Below are positions 53,859 through 62,526 of a stretch of 64,000 nucleotides of DNA, piece after piece; the stretch's first letter is position 1; each line of letters opens with the position of its first letter. The position numbers and the translations under genes are program-made. The stretch lies in assembly GCF_000155595.1 (NCBI RefSeq), contig NZ_DS989905.1:571040-635039 (forward strand), read 5' to 3'. This DNA is from Synechococcus sp. PCC 7335 (lineage in GTDB: Bacteria > Cyanobacteriota > Cyanobacteriia > Phormidesmidales > Phormidesmidaceae). The notes under the pieces were generated by a model, which was given only the letters and a program-made list of their open reading frames with translations, did no database searches and was not told the origin of the DNA.

Positions 53859-55745
53859 ATGCGTAAGAAAACCCGACAAGTTCCCCCTGAAGGTGAAATC
53901 CGCCAGAGTCAAGTTCTCTCTAGCTTTGGCCCTGGCTCAATGGTCGATTTGCCCAACCATTCCATCATTATGGGTGGCCTCAACCACTGGAAGTTTGGTA
54001 ACGAGCCTAACCCTATTGTAGAGCCTCGCTTAGAACAGTTTCTTCAGCAAAAGCTAGGCGTTTCAAAGATTGCGCTGTATGAACCCCCTGCGAACAACTA
54101 AGATCCAACAGCGCCTAGAACAGGCATTCAAAGCTTCATGTTCCCCGGTTGGTTTGTTGCTCAATTAGACAGCAGCTTTCAAGGCCCTAGCGGAAAAATC
54201 TACCGGACTCGCCCACTGGTTCCCTGGCGTGCTATCTCACCTTTGGGCGGAAAATATTTAGATGAAAATAGAAAGAAGAAGCCAGTTGTTCCGGTTCGAT
54301 TTGTCCAAGCTTGCGTCTATGGCCACATTGGTGATATCGATTGGCGCGGCTATGTGCATAAGGGAACCGCTTGTACCGGTAACCTTTGGCTAGATGAAGG
54401 CGGTACTGGCAGCGACTTTGCCGATATCTTTGTGCGCTGTGAGTCCTGCAAAGCTCGCCGCGCCCTCTCAGACGCAACCTTGCCAGGATTAAATGCATTA
54501 GGCAGCTGCCGAGGCGATCGCCCTTGGCTTGGAAAACACGCCCGTCAAGAATGCGTCGATGAAGATGGGAAAAGAACACCCAACCGACTGCTAGTACGCT
54601 CGGCGAGTAACGCATACTTTTCGCAAACTCAGAGTGTGATTTCGCTGCCCAGCGCCGACGATAATATCAAAAAAGCAGTCGGTCAGTTTTACGAAAACGA
54701 TTTGCAGTATTTAGAAGATATCAGCGAGCTAAGGTTTGCTCGCCGAAAGCCTCAAATTTCCAATCCCTTAGAAGGCTTCTCAGACGAAGCTGTGTGGCAA
54801 GAGATTCAGCGGCGAAAAAGCGGCAAACCCACAGAACAGAAAAAGATTAAACAAGTAGAAATAGAGACACTTCTTTCTCAGCCTGACGAGATTGGAGAAG
54901 ACTTGCCAGACAGAGACTTCTACGCTCGCAACCTTTCTCTAGACCATCTTTCACTCTCTCTTAAAACGTACATCGATCGAATTGTTCTGGTGCATCGGCT
55001 CAGAGAAGTTCGCGCTCAAGTGAGCTTTACTCGCTTCGAGCCGCCTTTTTCTGATATTGACGGAGAATTAGACCTTAGCTTAGGGGTTCGCACAGCCGCT
55101 TTAGGTCTCGATACCGATTGGTTTCCAGCTATTGAGGTTAAAGGTGAAGGCGTCTTTGTTTCATTTAAACCAGAGACTATCGACGCATGGCGACAAAAAG
55201 AGACAGTCAAAAAGCGAGAGCAAGAACTAAAAAAAGGGTTCAATCGGTGGCTCAGCCGTAAGGAGATAAAGTTAAATAACTCAGATGATAAACCGCAGTA
55301 CACCTTTCCGGGTTTACCTTATATCATGCTGCATACCCTATCGCATCTGCTGATTACCTCTATTTCCTTAGAGTGTGGTTACTCTGCTAGCGCCATTCGA
55401 GAGCGTGTCTACGCAGGCACTTCAGGCTACGGCATTCTACTTTACACCGGCTCATCTGGTTCTGAAGGAACACTGGGCGGCCTAATTCAAATTGGGCGAA
55501 AACTAGAGCACCACTTGCTAACCGCTTTAGAATCTGGTCGCCTTTGCTCTAATGATCCGGTCTGCGCACAGCACACGCCGGACGAACTTTATGAAGAGCG
55601 CTTTCGTCACGGTGCGGCTTGCCACGGCTGCGTACTCATCTCCGAAACTTCTTGCGAACAAGGCAATGAGTTTTTAGACAGGGCATTGGTAGTCGATACG
55701 GTAGAAACGACGGGCGCTGCCTTCTTTCCAGCGTCGATGAGTTAA
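53859..55745 (+). pseudogene. drmB: DISARM DrmB (DUF1998), interrupted by an in-frame stop
   Basis: One frame runs from ATG 53859 to 55745 but is broken by TAA at 54099-54101. Before it are 80 codons with RQSQVLSSFGPGSMVDLPNH, the typical DrmB start; after it, without a frame change, PRTGIQSFMFPGWFVAQLDS and the rest follow. Features of the family are CVYGHIGDIDWRGYVH, the cysteine pair in FVRCESCKARRALSDA, and the DUF1998 end with HTLSHLLITSISLECGYSAS, GYGILLYTGSSGSEGTLGGL and cysteines in CHGCVLISETSCEQ. TAA may derive from CAA by a single change. Reinitiation at ATG 54138 would give a 535-residue protein lacking the N-terminus. Either DISARM is impaired, or this is a sequencing error or suppressed stop. 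Confidence 0.82.
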
Positions 55746-55761
55746 TCTACAGTTTTGAGAC

Positions 55762-56568
55762 ATGGCCTCAGTATTTCATCAGCTTAGTCGGCCTGCTATG
55801 GAAGGATTGATGGATGCGATCGCTCGTAATCGCATTCGCTTGCCTTGCCATCCTTCAGCATTGGCGAATATAGTGCCAAATGCGCTGATGAGTGACGTTG
55901 CGATCGTAATCAATCAGCTCAGTGAGCAGGGAATGCAGGGTCAGCATTTGGCTTATATGCTCAAACTGTTGGCTGAAGAAAGAGTGCGATCTCAGCAAAA
56001 ACGCAATGACATTGACTTGGTTTGGACAGGCGAAGAAGTACAGGGTACGGAGAGTCGCGACACGCGCGTTGTTGTAAAAGAACTTTTTGACAGCGTAAAC
56101 AAGAGCGTTCTGATTTCTAGCTATGCCTTAGATACCGGACATAAGGCAAAAGCGCTATTTCAGCCCCTTGCTCAAAGGATGAGCGATAAGCCGGACTTGC
56201 AAGTTCGGTTATTTGTGAATATTAATCGTCCCTACGGCAAGAATAGTCAGTCAGATGCTGTGTTACTACGCGAGTTCTCTGAAACCTTTCGCCGTAGCAC
56301 TTGGCCAGGGAGTCGGATGCCTGAGGTGTTCTACGATCCGAGATCTTTATCCAAGGAGAAAGCACCCCGTGCTTGTCTCCATGCTAAGTGCGTAGTGATT
56401 GACGATGAGCGACTTCTGGTGACCTCTGCTAACTTTACAGAAGCTGCCCATCAAAGAAATATCGAGGCAGGTGTCTTGTTGTGGGATATCACAGCAGCAA
56501 AAGCGATGCGATCTCAGTTTGAGAGGCTAGTCGCTCGAAAGAGGCTTTGTCGTTTACCTGGAATTTGA
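55762..56568 (+). CDS. drmC: DISARM phospholipase D-like nuclease DrmC
   Basis: The 268-residue protein has a PLD domain in its second half with the HxK motif in CLHAKCVVIDDERLLVTSAN (residues about 213-232) and FTEAAHQRNIEAGVLL after it, plus helical N-terminal sequence. DrmC is the accessory PLD protein of DISARM and is reported not to be essential in at least one class 2 system. The gene starts 16 bp after drmB and is the last of the operon. Confidence 0.88.
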   Translation: MASVFHQLSRPAMEGLMDAIARNRIRLPCHPSALANIVPNALMSDVAIVINQLSEQGMQGQHLAYMLKLLAEERVRSQQKRNDIDLVWTGEEVQGTESRDTRVVVKELFDSVNKSVLISSYALDTGHKAKALFQPLAQRMSDKPDLQVRLFVNINRPYGKNSQSDAVLLREFSETFRRSTWPGSRMPEVFYDPRSLSKEKAPRACLHAKCVVIDDERLLVTSANFTEAAHQRNIEAGVLLWDITAAKAMRSQFERLVARKRLCRLPGI

Positions 56569-57267
56569 CTGTGCGGTCGCCTTGGCTCCGAACACTGTTA
56601 CTGTTAGCTACTCGTGGTTACTTCTTAAACGGCTTATAAAAGTAACACGAATAGCCAATCTGAATTACTCAGTAACGGCATTCACGCCCTAGGTATCGCT
56701 CTTCAATGACCCTAGGTAAGGAAATATACTGTAGGAGTTGTTGATGAGGTCAGTGTGATGATAGCGCCGTGCACTGCTAAGCCTACGGTTCGCTTTGTCC
56801 GATGAGTACTGCGAGAGCTCCCGAAATTTGTTCGCTTGTGTCGGGCTGTCGTAAAAGAAACTATGAAAATACAACATGCTTCCTTCTTTTATCGCCTAGT
56901 TAGAGCTGTTGATTGCCCAGATTAGAGCCTCCGGCCCAATTGCTGATGCTAATGCACGGCTGGGTATCTCAACACATTCTAAGTCAGGCTGTGAGTATGC
57001 TCGTCTGCACAACGGTACTGAGCTGAGCGCATGCGGTCGAGTCGGCAGTGAGAAATATCTTGAGGTGCTGGCCACCCTTCAAGGGGTCGCGCTCTCGACA
57101 TCAAGATGGAAGCAGCATTTGATGAGCTGTGCGTAGCTACCGAGCAAGCAGTCGAAGAACCAGGTGAGCAAGCGATTCATGAGGCTTGCCATCGCCGAGC
57201 GCAGCAAACTAATCGGGTGGTTGAGGTGATATGGTTCTGGGCTCGTCCGCCTGCCAGCTCATTTAAA
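56569..57267. other. Gene-poor interval with a recombinase scrap
   Basis: No complete gene is supported. At about 57087-57147 the plus strand reads RALDIKMEAAFDELC in one frame and is about 80 percent identical to bases 33949-34010, the end of the intact integrase gene. An imperfect hairpin (GCTACTCGTGGTTACTT against AAAGTAACACGAATAGC) lies at about 56617-56670 and may end drmC transcription. Short frames such as 56909-57136 look like noise. Confidence 0.5.
57087..57147 (+). pseudogene. Tyrosine recombinase 3'-end scrap
   Basis: CGCGCTCTCGACATCAAGAT and the following bases closely match the sequence around the catalytic tyrosine of the intact integrase (bases 33949-34010). It carries only about 20 codons. 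It bounds the right side of the defence island. Confidence 0.6.
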
Positions 57268-57289
57268 AAGCTTGCAATATTGCAGACTT
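57268..57289. promoter_or_regulatory. ParB-type site 1, imperfect palindrome
   Basis: AAGCTTGCAATATTGCAGAC followed by TT. The core TGCAATATTGCA is a perfect palindrome shared by the sites around parAB. Confidence 0.6.
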
Positions 57290-57461
57290 AATTTAGATAA
57301 ATAGAAAGCACTACTCTTTCTAAATGAGCGCTCACGGCAGCGTACATCCCAAACTGTTTCGCTGTGCTTGCTTGTGCAGTAGGCTTCAAGCAGCCACTGT
57401 GCGAGTTTGACCCATAGTCATTGCACTAAGTATGCAACTATTGCTGAATCAATCAGAAATT

Positions 57462-57483
57462 AAGCTTGCAAATATAGCAGACT
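57462..57483. promoter_or_regulatory. ParB-type site 2, degenerate
   Basis: AAGCTTGCAAATATAGCAGA followed by CT. Same arms as the other sites, but the core is one base longer and imperfect. Confidence 0.45.
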
Positions 57484-57507
57484 AGATATAGTATCTGGCC
57501 AAATAGA

Positions 57508-57529
57508 AAGTCTGCAATATTGCAGACTT
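57508..57529. promoter_or_regulatory. ParB-type site 3, perfect 22-bp palindrome
   Basis: AAGTCTGCAATATTGCAGAC followed by TT is fully self-complementary. It ends 17 bases before the parA ATG, where it could act both as centromere and as operator for the parAB promoter. Confidence 0.7.
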
Positions 57530-57546
57530 ATTTAATAGGCTACCTT

Positions 57547-58179
57547 ATGAAACGCTTTCAAGTTGCGATTGCCTCTAGCAAAGGAGGCGTAGGAAAAAGC
57601 GCCGTATCTATCCACATTTGCTATGCACTCTCCCAGAAAGGCTTTGAAGTTGTCTTGGCAGATGCAGATAGCAACCAAAGCTCAACCTACTGGGCCGAAC
57701 GAGCCGAGCAGAATGGACACAGCCTTGGCTTTTCTGTGATCGATGGCATTCAGGGTCAGGTTCCTAAAAACTGTGAAATTCTATGGATTGATACACAAGG
57801 GAATCCAGACTTACAGGAGTTAGAGAAGCTATCTCAGAATATGGACTTAGTGATTCTGCCCTGTGGTGTTGACGCTGGGGAGGTCACCGCTACACTTCGT
57901 TCTATCAACCAGGCAAAGCTATCGGTCGACAAGTACAAAATCCTGTTAGCCCGCGTCCCACCCAAACCTAATAAGCGAGGAGAGCGACTGCATGAGCAGT
58001 TCCAGAAAGCAGGTCTACCTATCCTCGACCAATCTATACAAAACCGTGTTTGTCACTATGATGCGAATGAAAGTGGTTTAACACTGGGTCAGATGAAAGG
58101 TAGAGCCGCCAGTGCAGGCGCAAGAGAGTATGCAAGGTTAGCAGACGAGATTCTAGAGATTCTAGGAGTTGAGTTATGA
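57547..58179 (+). CDS. parA: ParA-family partition ATPase
   Basis: ATG 57547 (MKRFQVAIASSKGG) is preferred; codons upstream overlap the palindrome. The 210-residue protein has the deviant Walker A KGGVGKSAVS at residues 11-20, Walker A-prime ADADSNQSSTYWAERA, and WIDTQGNPDLQEL as the Walker B-like region. It is the short ParA type without an N-terminal helix-turn-helix, typical of plasmid type Ib partition. Such ParA moves DNA by nucleoid gradient when activated by its ParB. The last codons overlap the parB start by four bases (ATGA). Confidence 0.9.
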   Translation: MKRFQVAIASSKGGVGKSAVSIHICYALSQKGFEVVLADADSNQSSTYWAERAEQNGHSLGFSVIDGIQGQVPKNCEILWIDTQGNPDLQELEKLSQNMDLVILPCGVDAGEVTATLRSINQAKLSVDKYKILLARVPPKPNKRGERLHEQFQKAGLPILDQSIQNRVCHYDANESGLTLGQMKGRAASAGAREYARLADEILEILGVEL

Positions 58180-58904
58180 ATTTAGATAATCTGATTGCTC
58201 AGACTAACGCTGGGAGTGAGAGTAGAATCGCTCAGCATCAGAACCTGACGTCCGTGGAGATTAAGGGCTCTCTTCCCTTTGAAGACATTAAAGACAGAGC
58301 TAACCCAGATTCTCGCCCCATTGACTCTGCTCACGTTGCTGAGCTAGCAGACTCGATCGCCGCCATCGGACTGATCACCCCGATCGCAGTCGATAAGAAT
58401 GGTTGCCTGCTAGCAGGCGGACACCGACGAGCAGCGCTAGCTTTAATAAAGGCGTCAAATTTCAAAGCCTGGAACCAGCATTTTCCTAGTTCTCGGGTTG
58501 AGGTCAGAGTGTTCGATTTTGACTCTGCTGCTGAGCCATCACGGGCATTGGATATAGAAGTAGAAGAAAACCAACAGCGTAAGAACTATAGTCCGAAAGA
58601 AATTCGAGCATTGGCAGACCGACTGAAGAATGCTGGCTATCAGGACTATCCTGGTAGACCACCAAAAGGTGTGAAAACACTTACGAAGGCGTTGACAGAG
58701 CTGACTGGCAAATCTACGCGCACAGTGAAGGGGCATCTAGCGAAGGAAACTAATGCTAAGCGGATAGCTGCGATACAGCTAGAGACTCTAGTGAATAGAG
58801 CTATTAAAGCAGTTGAGTTAGTGGGGAAGCATTCGGACTTCTCGGAAGCAGAGCAGAAGTATTTGCAGACCGCAATCAAACAGCTTTCAAAGATCAGCCT
58901 CTAA
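58176..58904 (+). CDS. parB: ParB-family partition protein
   Basis: The 242-residue protein has a ParB/Srx nuclease-like N-terminal domain with HVAELADSIAAIGLITPIAV and GGHRRAALALI (residues about 48-95), then VEENQQRKNYSPKEIRALAD and a helix-turn-helix region near SYxxRPPKGVKTLTKALTEL-TGKSTRTVKGHL. Its sequence after 200 is a helical dimerisation end. It would bind the palindromes around the operon. Longer than the small CHB-type partners often seen with type Ib ParA. Confidence 0.85.
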   Translation: MNLDNLIAQTNAGSESRIAQHQNLTSVEIKGSLPFEDIKDRANPDSRPIDSAHVAELADSIAAIGLITPIAVDKNGCLLAGGHRRAALALIKASNFKAWNQHFPSSRVEVRVFDFDSAAEPSRALDIEVEENQQRKNYSPKEIRALADRLKNAGYQDYPGRPPKGVKTLTKALTELTGKSTRTVKGHLAKETNAKRIAAIQLETLVNRAIKAVELVGKHSDFSEAEQKYLQTAIKQLSKISL

Positions 58905-58905
58905 A

Positions 58906-58927
58906 AAGTCTGCAATATTGCAAGCTT
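58906..58927. promoter_or_regulatory. ParB-type site 4, imperfect palindrome
   Basis: AAGTCTGCAATATTGCAAGC followed by TT begins one base after the parB stop. Together with sites 1-3 it brackets the parAB operon. Confidence 0.6.
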
Positions 58928-59035
58928 TTCGGAGGCTTAGTACTTTACCTACTTTGGTGGGCACAAGGACCGACAAATAACTGAACGATGGCGTCAGGTA
59001 TTTTTATAGGTATCTAATAACCAGGAGATAGAGCT

Positions 59036-59158
59036 TTGTCAAATAAGATAAGCCGCAGCGAATTCCTACAAGAAATAGTAGAAACTATAGTAGAAACCAC
59101 AGATACAAGCGCCTTGTCATCATCTGATAACTACCATTATTTAGCCAGAGAAGTATGA
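59036..59158 (+). CDS. Tiny polar protein, 40 residues
   Basis: A TTG start with AGGAGA 8 bases upstream opens a 40-codon frame (SRSEFLQEIVETIVETTDTS in the middle) ending ATGA with the next small gene's ATG inside. The leader and the overlap argue for a real, coupled gene. No family is recognised. Confidence 0.45.
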   Translation: MSNKISRSEFLQEIVETIVETTDTSALSSSDNYHYLAREV

Positions 59159-59361
59159 CAAAGATTCCAGATCTAAGAGAGAAATCCGATCTTATCAAAG
59201 GGTTTGAACAAGGGAGTAAAGTTACTGTGCTATGTGCTTTATATCTCGCCGCTGCCTTAGTTTTTCTCCTTTTGATTAGTTCCTTATGGACATCAACTGA
59301 AGCAGAGAAATCTACTCCAGCACAGCAAACCTTATTCAAGGTAATCAGTCCTGAGAACTGA
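59155..59361 (+). CDS. Small single-pass membrane protein
   Basis: The 68-residue protein has a polar N-terminus, one membrane helix at about residues 24-46 (VLCALYLAAALVFLLLISSL) and a short polar C-terminal tail. Its ATG overlaps the end of the preceding tiny gene. It lies downstream of parAB on what may be a plasmid maintenance region. Function unknown. Confidence 0.5.
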   Translation: MTKIPDLREKSDLIKGFEQGSKVTVLCALYLAAALVFLLLISSLWTSTEAEKSTPAQQTLFKVISPEN

Positions 59362-59478
59362 CTGAACTTTGCTCAGCTATCTTCCCCGTAACCCTACGCT
59401 GGATAGCCTGTATTCTTTGGGCTCTTTCGATGACCAACGTTGACTGAGCAATCGTAGTTGTACATTTTGGTATCCTTA

Positions 59479-59664
59479 ATGACTAATCTTTGCGTTGAAA
59501 ACACCACAGCGGTATTTGGCCTCATGCTCACTATTATTGGTCTGTGCATATTCATTTCCGCCGTCGCCATCTTCATCAGCGAGAAAGACAAGGCAGCAGC
59601 ACGCAAATACATGAGCGACTATAGTAACGAGGGCATTTCTCCAAAAGAAGTCAACACTCCATAA
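59479..59664 (+). CDS. Small single-pass membrane protein
   Basis: ATG 59479 gives a 61-residue protein with one long hydrophobic helix at about residues 10-38 (FGLMLTIIGLCIFISAVAIF) followed by a charged tail. A TTG at 59458 would add seven residues. No clear ribosome-binding site is seen. Function unknown. Confidence 0.4.
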   Translation: MTNLCVENTTAVFGLMLTIIGLCIFISAVAIFISEKDKAAARKYMSDYSNEGISPKEVNTP

Positions 59665-59711
59665 CACCTTCTGATGGCTCCGGCCAAAGTAACTAATTAG
59701 AGACTCTACTT

Positions 59712-59816
59712 ATGTCTATTTTCTGCGACCAAAAGCTACTCTTCTTGTTTGGCACGATCACAATTTTAATTACTCTCCTTTTCATGCTATATGACCTTAC
59801 TGTAGTCTCTTGCTGA
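59712..59816 (+). CDS. Tiny hydrophobic peptide, 34 residues
   Basis: ATG 59712 opens a frame with a single hydrophobic helix (LLFLFGTITILITLLFML) and stop at 59814-59816, overlapping the tail of the convergent OLD-like gene by 20 bases. It looks like type I toxin peptides or small stress peptides, but evidence is only composition and position. Confidence 0.3.
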   Translation: MSIFCDQKLLFLFGTITILITLLFMLYDLTVVSC

Positions 59817-61643
59817 TGATATGGTTTATCGTCTTCCAAAAGGTTCTTTCGTCACTGACTTGCGAGTTAGCAAGCATCTTTAGTGCTTCTACTATCCACT
59901 GCCTTTTATCAGTTGTATATCTCAATCCAAAGTCAGTTAGCGATGACTCTAACTCGCCTAGCGGATATATGCAAAGACCATGATCTAATAGCAGACTATA
60001 CAAATCGTCAAATTTCTCCTGAGCTAAGGGAGAAAGGCCTGCTCTGCCTTTTTCCTTTAGCTCTTTCCAGGGCTTCGTGAGATTAGCGGCTTCATTAGCT
60101 CTTTTCTGCAAAAATTTAAGCGCTTTGCCAACCTCTTCTTCTGATGCGTCATCATCAATTTCAGTAACTTTAGTGTTTATGCGAGCTAGTATATCTCTGA
60201 AATTTTCTAACCTAGTTTTTGCTGGTACTTGATTCGCTTCTTGCGCTATTAGGCTTCGGATTTCCAGAACTGTATTTTGTTGGGCTTGTGGAATACCTAA
60301 CTGAACCATTGCTTGAGATATCTCTGTCTCTACTCTAAGCATATCGAAGTCCACAATGCCAGCGTGCTTAACGCCCATCATTGAATAGAGTTGAAGGACT
60401 TTTGCAACAGTCTGCTTATTCTCAGCAGCAACGAAGTGTGCTTCCAGTTCTTTATTAACGTGATTGAACGCTGAAGCAAAGAATTTGGCATCGGCATCGG
60501 ATTCAGTAACGATGACAGATGAGTAGAATAAGCCATCTAAAACACGTGCAGAGCTTAGTAAAGGATTTGAAGTGATTTGGTTTAATGCTTCTGAATCTAT
60601 TTCACAAAATGAATTTTTGTTTTCTGTGCGATCAATACGGATAATCGTTACATTCTCCACAGTACTTAGAATTCCTCGCAGCACGTCTGAGCTGTGGGTA
60701 GCAACAAAACAATAAGCTGTCGATCATCCGAGGCGGCATTTCCAATTATTCTTCCAATATGAAACGCCTGTGGCGGATGCAGGAATGCTTCTGGTTCGTC
60801 AATCGCAACGACAGAGCGCTGAACTGCTTTCAGTGCAGTGATGATCGTTGTGAAGCTTCGAACACCATCACCTTGTTCCTCTAATCGCTCACGTCTCGAC
60901 ATTGGTTTTAGTGCGTCGCGAGGATCAGATGGCACGTCATCAAAATCTGATGAAAATCTTATACGGAGATGTTGAATGTCCGAATAGTCAAGTCGAATTT
61001 GTTTTCCGAAGTATCTATATACAGTCTCAGAAATTTCATTTTCTACAGCGCTTCCTGCACTGTATAGGTACTGCATTAGATTTCCAGGTCTTTGGGCTGA
61101 CTGTGGTGTGGATGAGTCAGCAAGCAGGGAAAGGCGAGTGTCTGTTTTGAGATGGACAATCGCTCCACCCATAAACTGCCTTAGTCTATTTTGTCTATCA
61201 TTTCCTGAGATTATGTCAGTTATCGCTTCCTCTGCACTAGCACCACTTGCTCCCCAAGTTGTTTGAGATCCGTCAGCTTCCTGCAAATCGCTCTTTAATG
61301 ATTCGATTTTGTACGAGCTTAGTTCAAGGATAGGCGGATCGGGCAAAACCTTAGTCATCTCTTGCCAAGAGCTTGGTCCATCTATATCGACTTTTGAGAC
61401 AATAACTGGTTTAGGCCGAGTTGGTAGACCTTCCGATTGAGAAAAAGCGATTGACTCGCTAAGCGCTCTGCTCTTCCCAACATTATTAGGCCCGACAAAG
61501 ACGGTCATATTCGATAGAGAGACTGTACTTCCATCGTTGAATGTAATCTTTTTTATTTGGAATGGTGTTGCTGGGTTCACTGAGTGCTTTTTCTTCAATA
61601 TCTGCTCCCTATATCTTGCCTTGAACTCTACAAACCGCGTCAA
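59797..61643 (-). pseudogene. OLD-family ATPase/TOPRIM nuclease, frameshifted
   Basis: Two overlapping frames together make one OLD-like protein. The first (61643 to 60666, TTG start) has an ABC-type ATPase: Walker A VFVGPNNVGKSRAL, signature-like MSRRERLEEQGDGVRSF and Walker B VVAIDEPEAFLHPP. The second (60684 to 59797) begins at the lost junction, where family sequence ATHSSDVLRGIL should follow the ATPase end QLIV, and carries a TOPRIM-like start VIVTESDADAKFFASAF and GIVDFDMLR. The break is a tandem duplication of a 5-base unit at 60703-60712 (AACAA twice on the plus strand), which shifts the frame just before the H-loop ATHSS. OLD nucleases act in phage defence, alone or in Gabija-like systems. 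Confidence 0.8.
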
Positions 61644-61816
61644 CCGCCACCGCTACATTACGATCTGCCGATCTCGCCACCGTCAGAAGCGGCCTGATTT
61701 GATGTCTGTTAGTTAGTACTTTTCTGAGAAGTCAATTTTTTGGGGGCTGTAACTCAGTGTTCACAGCGCTTTCAGCATATGGCTGGATTTTCCACGAGTC
61801 GGGGCCATACCCCGTG
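61638..61816 (+). repeat. Tn3-type transposon end, copy 2
   Basis: The stretch includes the last codons of a TnpA-like gene (PPPLHYDLPISPPSEAA-like in frame, ending TGA near 61697) and the same 120-bp end as copy 1 at 8019-8194, in the same orientation. The outer edge at 61813-61816 again reads GGGGTATGGCCCCGACTCGT inward. It starts right at the beginning of the OLD-like gene and ends inside an IS5-family transposase gene. Confidence 0.7.
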
Positions 61817-62034
61817 TAGGTTGCCGTTGCCCCTGGCTTGCCTGTCTTTTCCTTTACTTCCCAATTAGCCAAGACATCGGGCGAAATCCAAAATGTTAGA
61901 CTGCTTCTCTGTTTCAGACCCTTGTTATACTCGGACCAGTTGCGAACGCGGTAGCTCATGAGGTTGCGGTTTTTGGTGGTACTTAAACCTTACTTCACTG
62001 CCCCGTCCGCAACCCCTATTCGTGCAACAACGCC
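61817..62034 (-). pseudogene. IS5-family transposase, N-terminal scrap
   Basis: From ATG 61959 on the minus strand the sequence reads SYRVRNWSEYNKGLKQRSSL, TFWISPDVLANWEVKEKTGK and then TATYTG, the opening of IS5-type transposases. The similarity stops at the Tn3 end (61816). Upstream, GGCGTTGTTGCACGAATAGG near 62034 looks like the outer terminal repeat. It was truncated when the Tn3-type end arrived. Confidence 0.65.
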
Positions 62035-62526
62035 ACTCATTACAGCAAATATCTCGAAGATAGGATAGGGTGATCGCGCTAATTGAACAACAGCGGGCAT
62101 CTCCCTCGACTTCATGCTCCGTCCCACTCTTACCGCTTCCACACTCCCAGCAGTAATCGCGCTCTGTTACACAGACCAATAATACGAGCGATCGCTCTGC
62201 TAGAGATAGAGAAAGAGGGGCAATCAGGGGATGAAGTTGTAGTAATGTCAGCTCAACTGTGATTCTGTCAGCCAAAGCACGTAGTTTTATTAATAACCTA
62301 TGTAACTGAAAAACAAAGAAAATCCGTAATAATTTCCTATGACTGAAAACTCGGAAGATAGTGTTCAACATTCAGGACGTGCAAATTAGCTAAAAAAGGA
62401 CGAGTCAGGATTGGGGCTGCTAACGGCTACCAAATCAGTCTCTATGAGCTTGGTAGATAGGTAAAGCGTTCGACGGCTCCCTTTGGCAATTAAATTTAAG
62501 CTCCCCTTTAGTCCAGTAAGCATGTC
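62035..62526. other. Gene-poor interval before the NB-ARC gene
   Basis: The minus strand stays open from 62371 to 61925 (148 codons, cysteine-rich, with CWECGSG), but it runs through the IS5 terminal region and its leader, has no recognised family and poor start context, so I do not call it. AT-rich sequence at 62290-62400 may contain the promoter of the next gene. Confidence 0.35.

Noticed and set aside
56909-57291. Two short plus-strand ORFs
   Set aside because: They run across the integrase scrap in a non-homologous frame; no support.
57268-57529. Iterons of a replication origin
   Set aside because: Only three irregularly spaced palindromes, one more after parB, and no rep gene nearby; partition sites are a better reading.
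61925-62371. 148-codon cysteine-rich minus-strand ORF
   Set aside because: It crosses the IS5 terminal region and leader and matches no family; probably open by chance.
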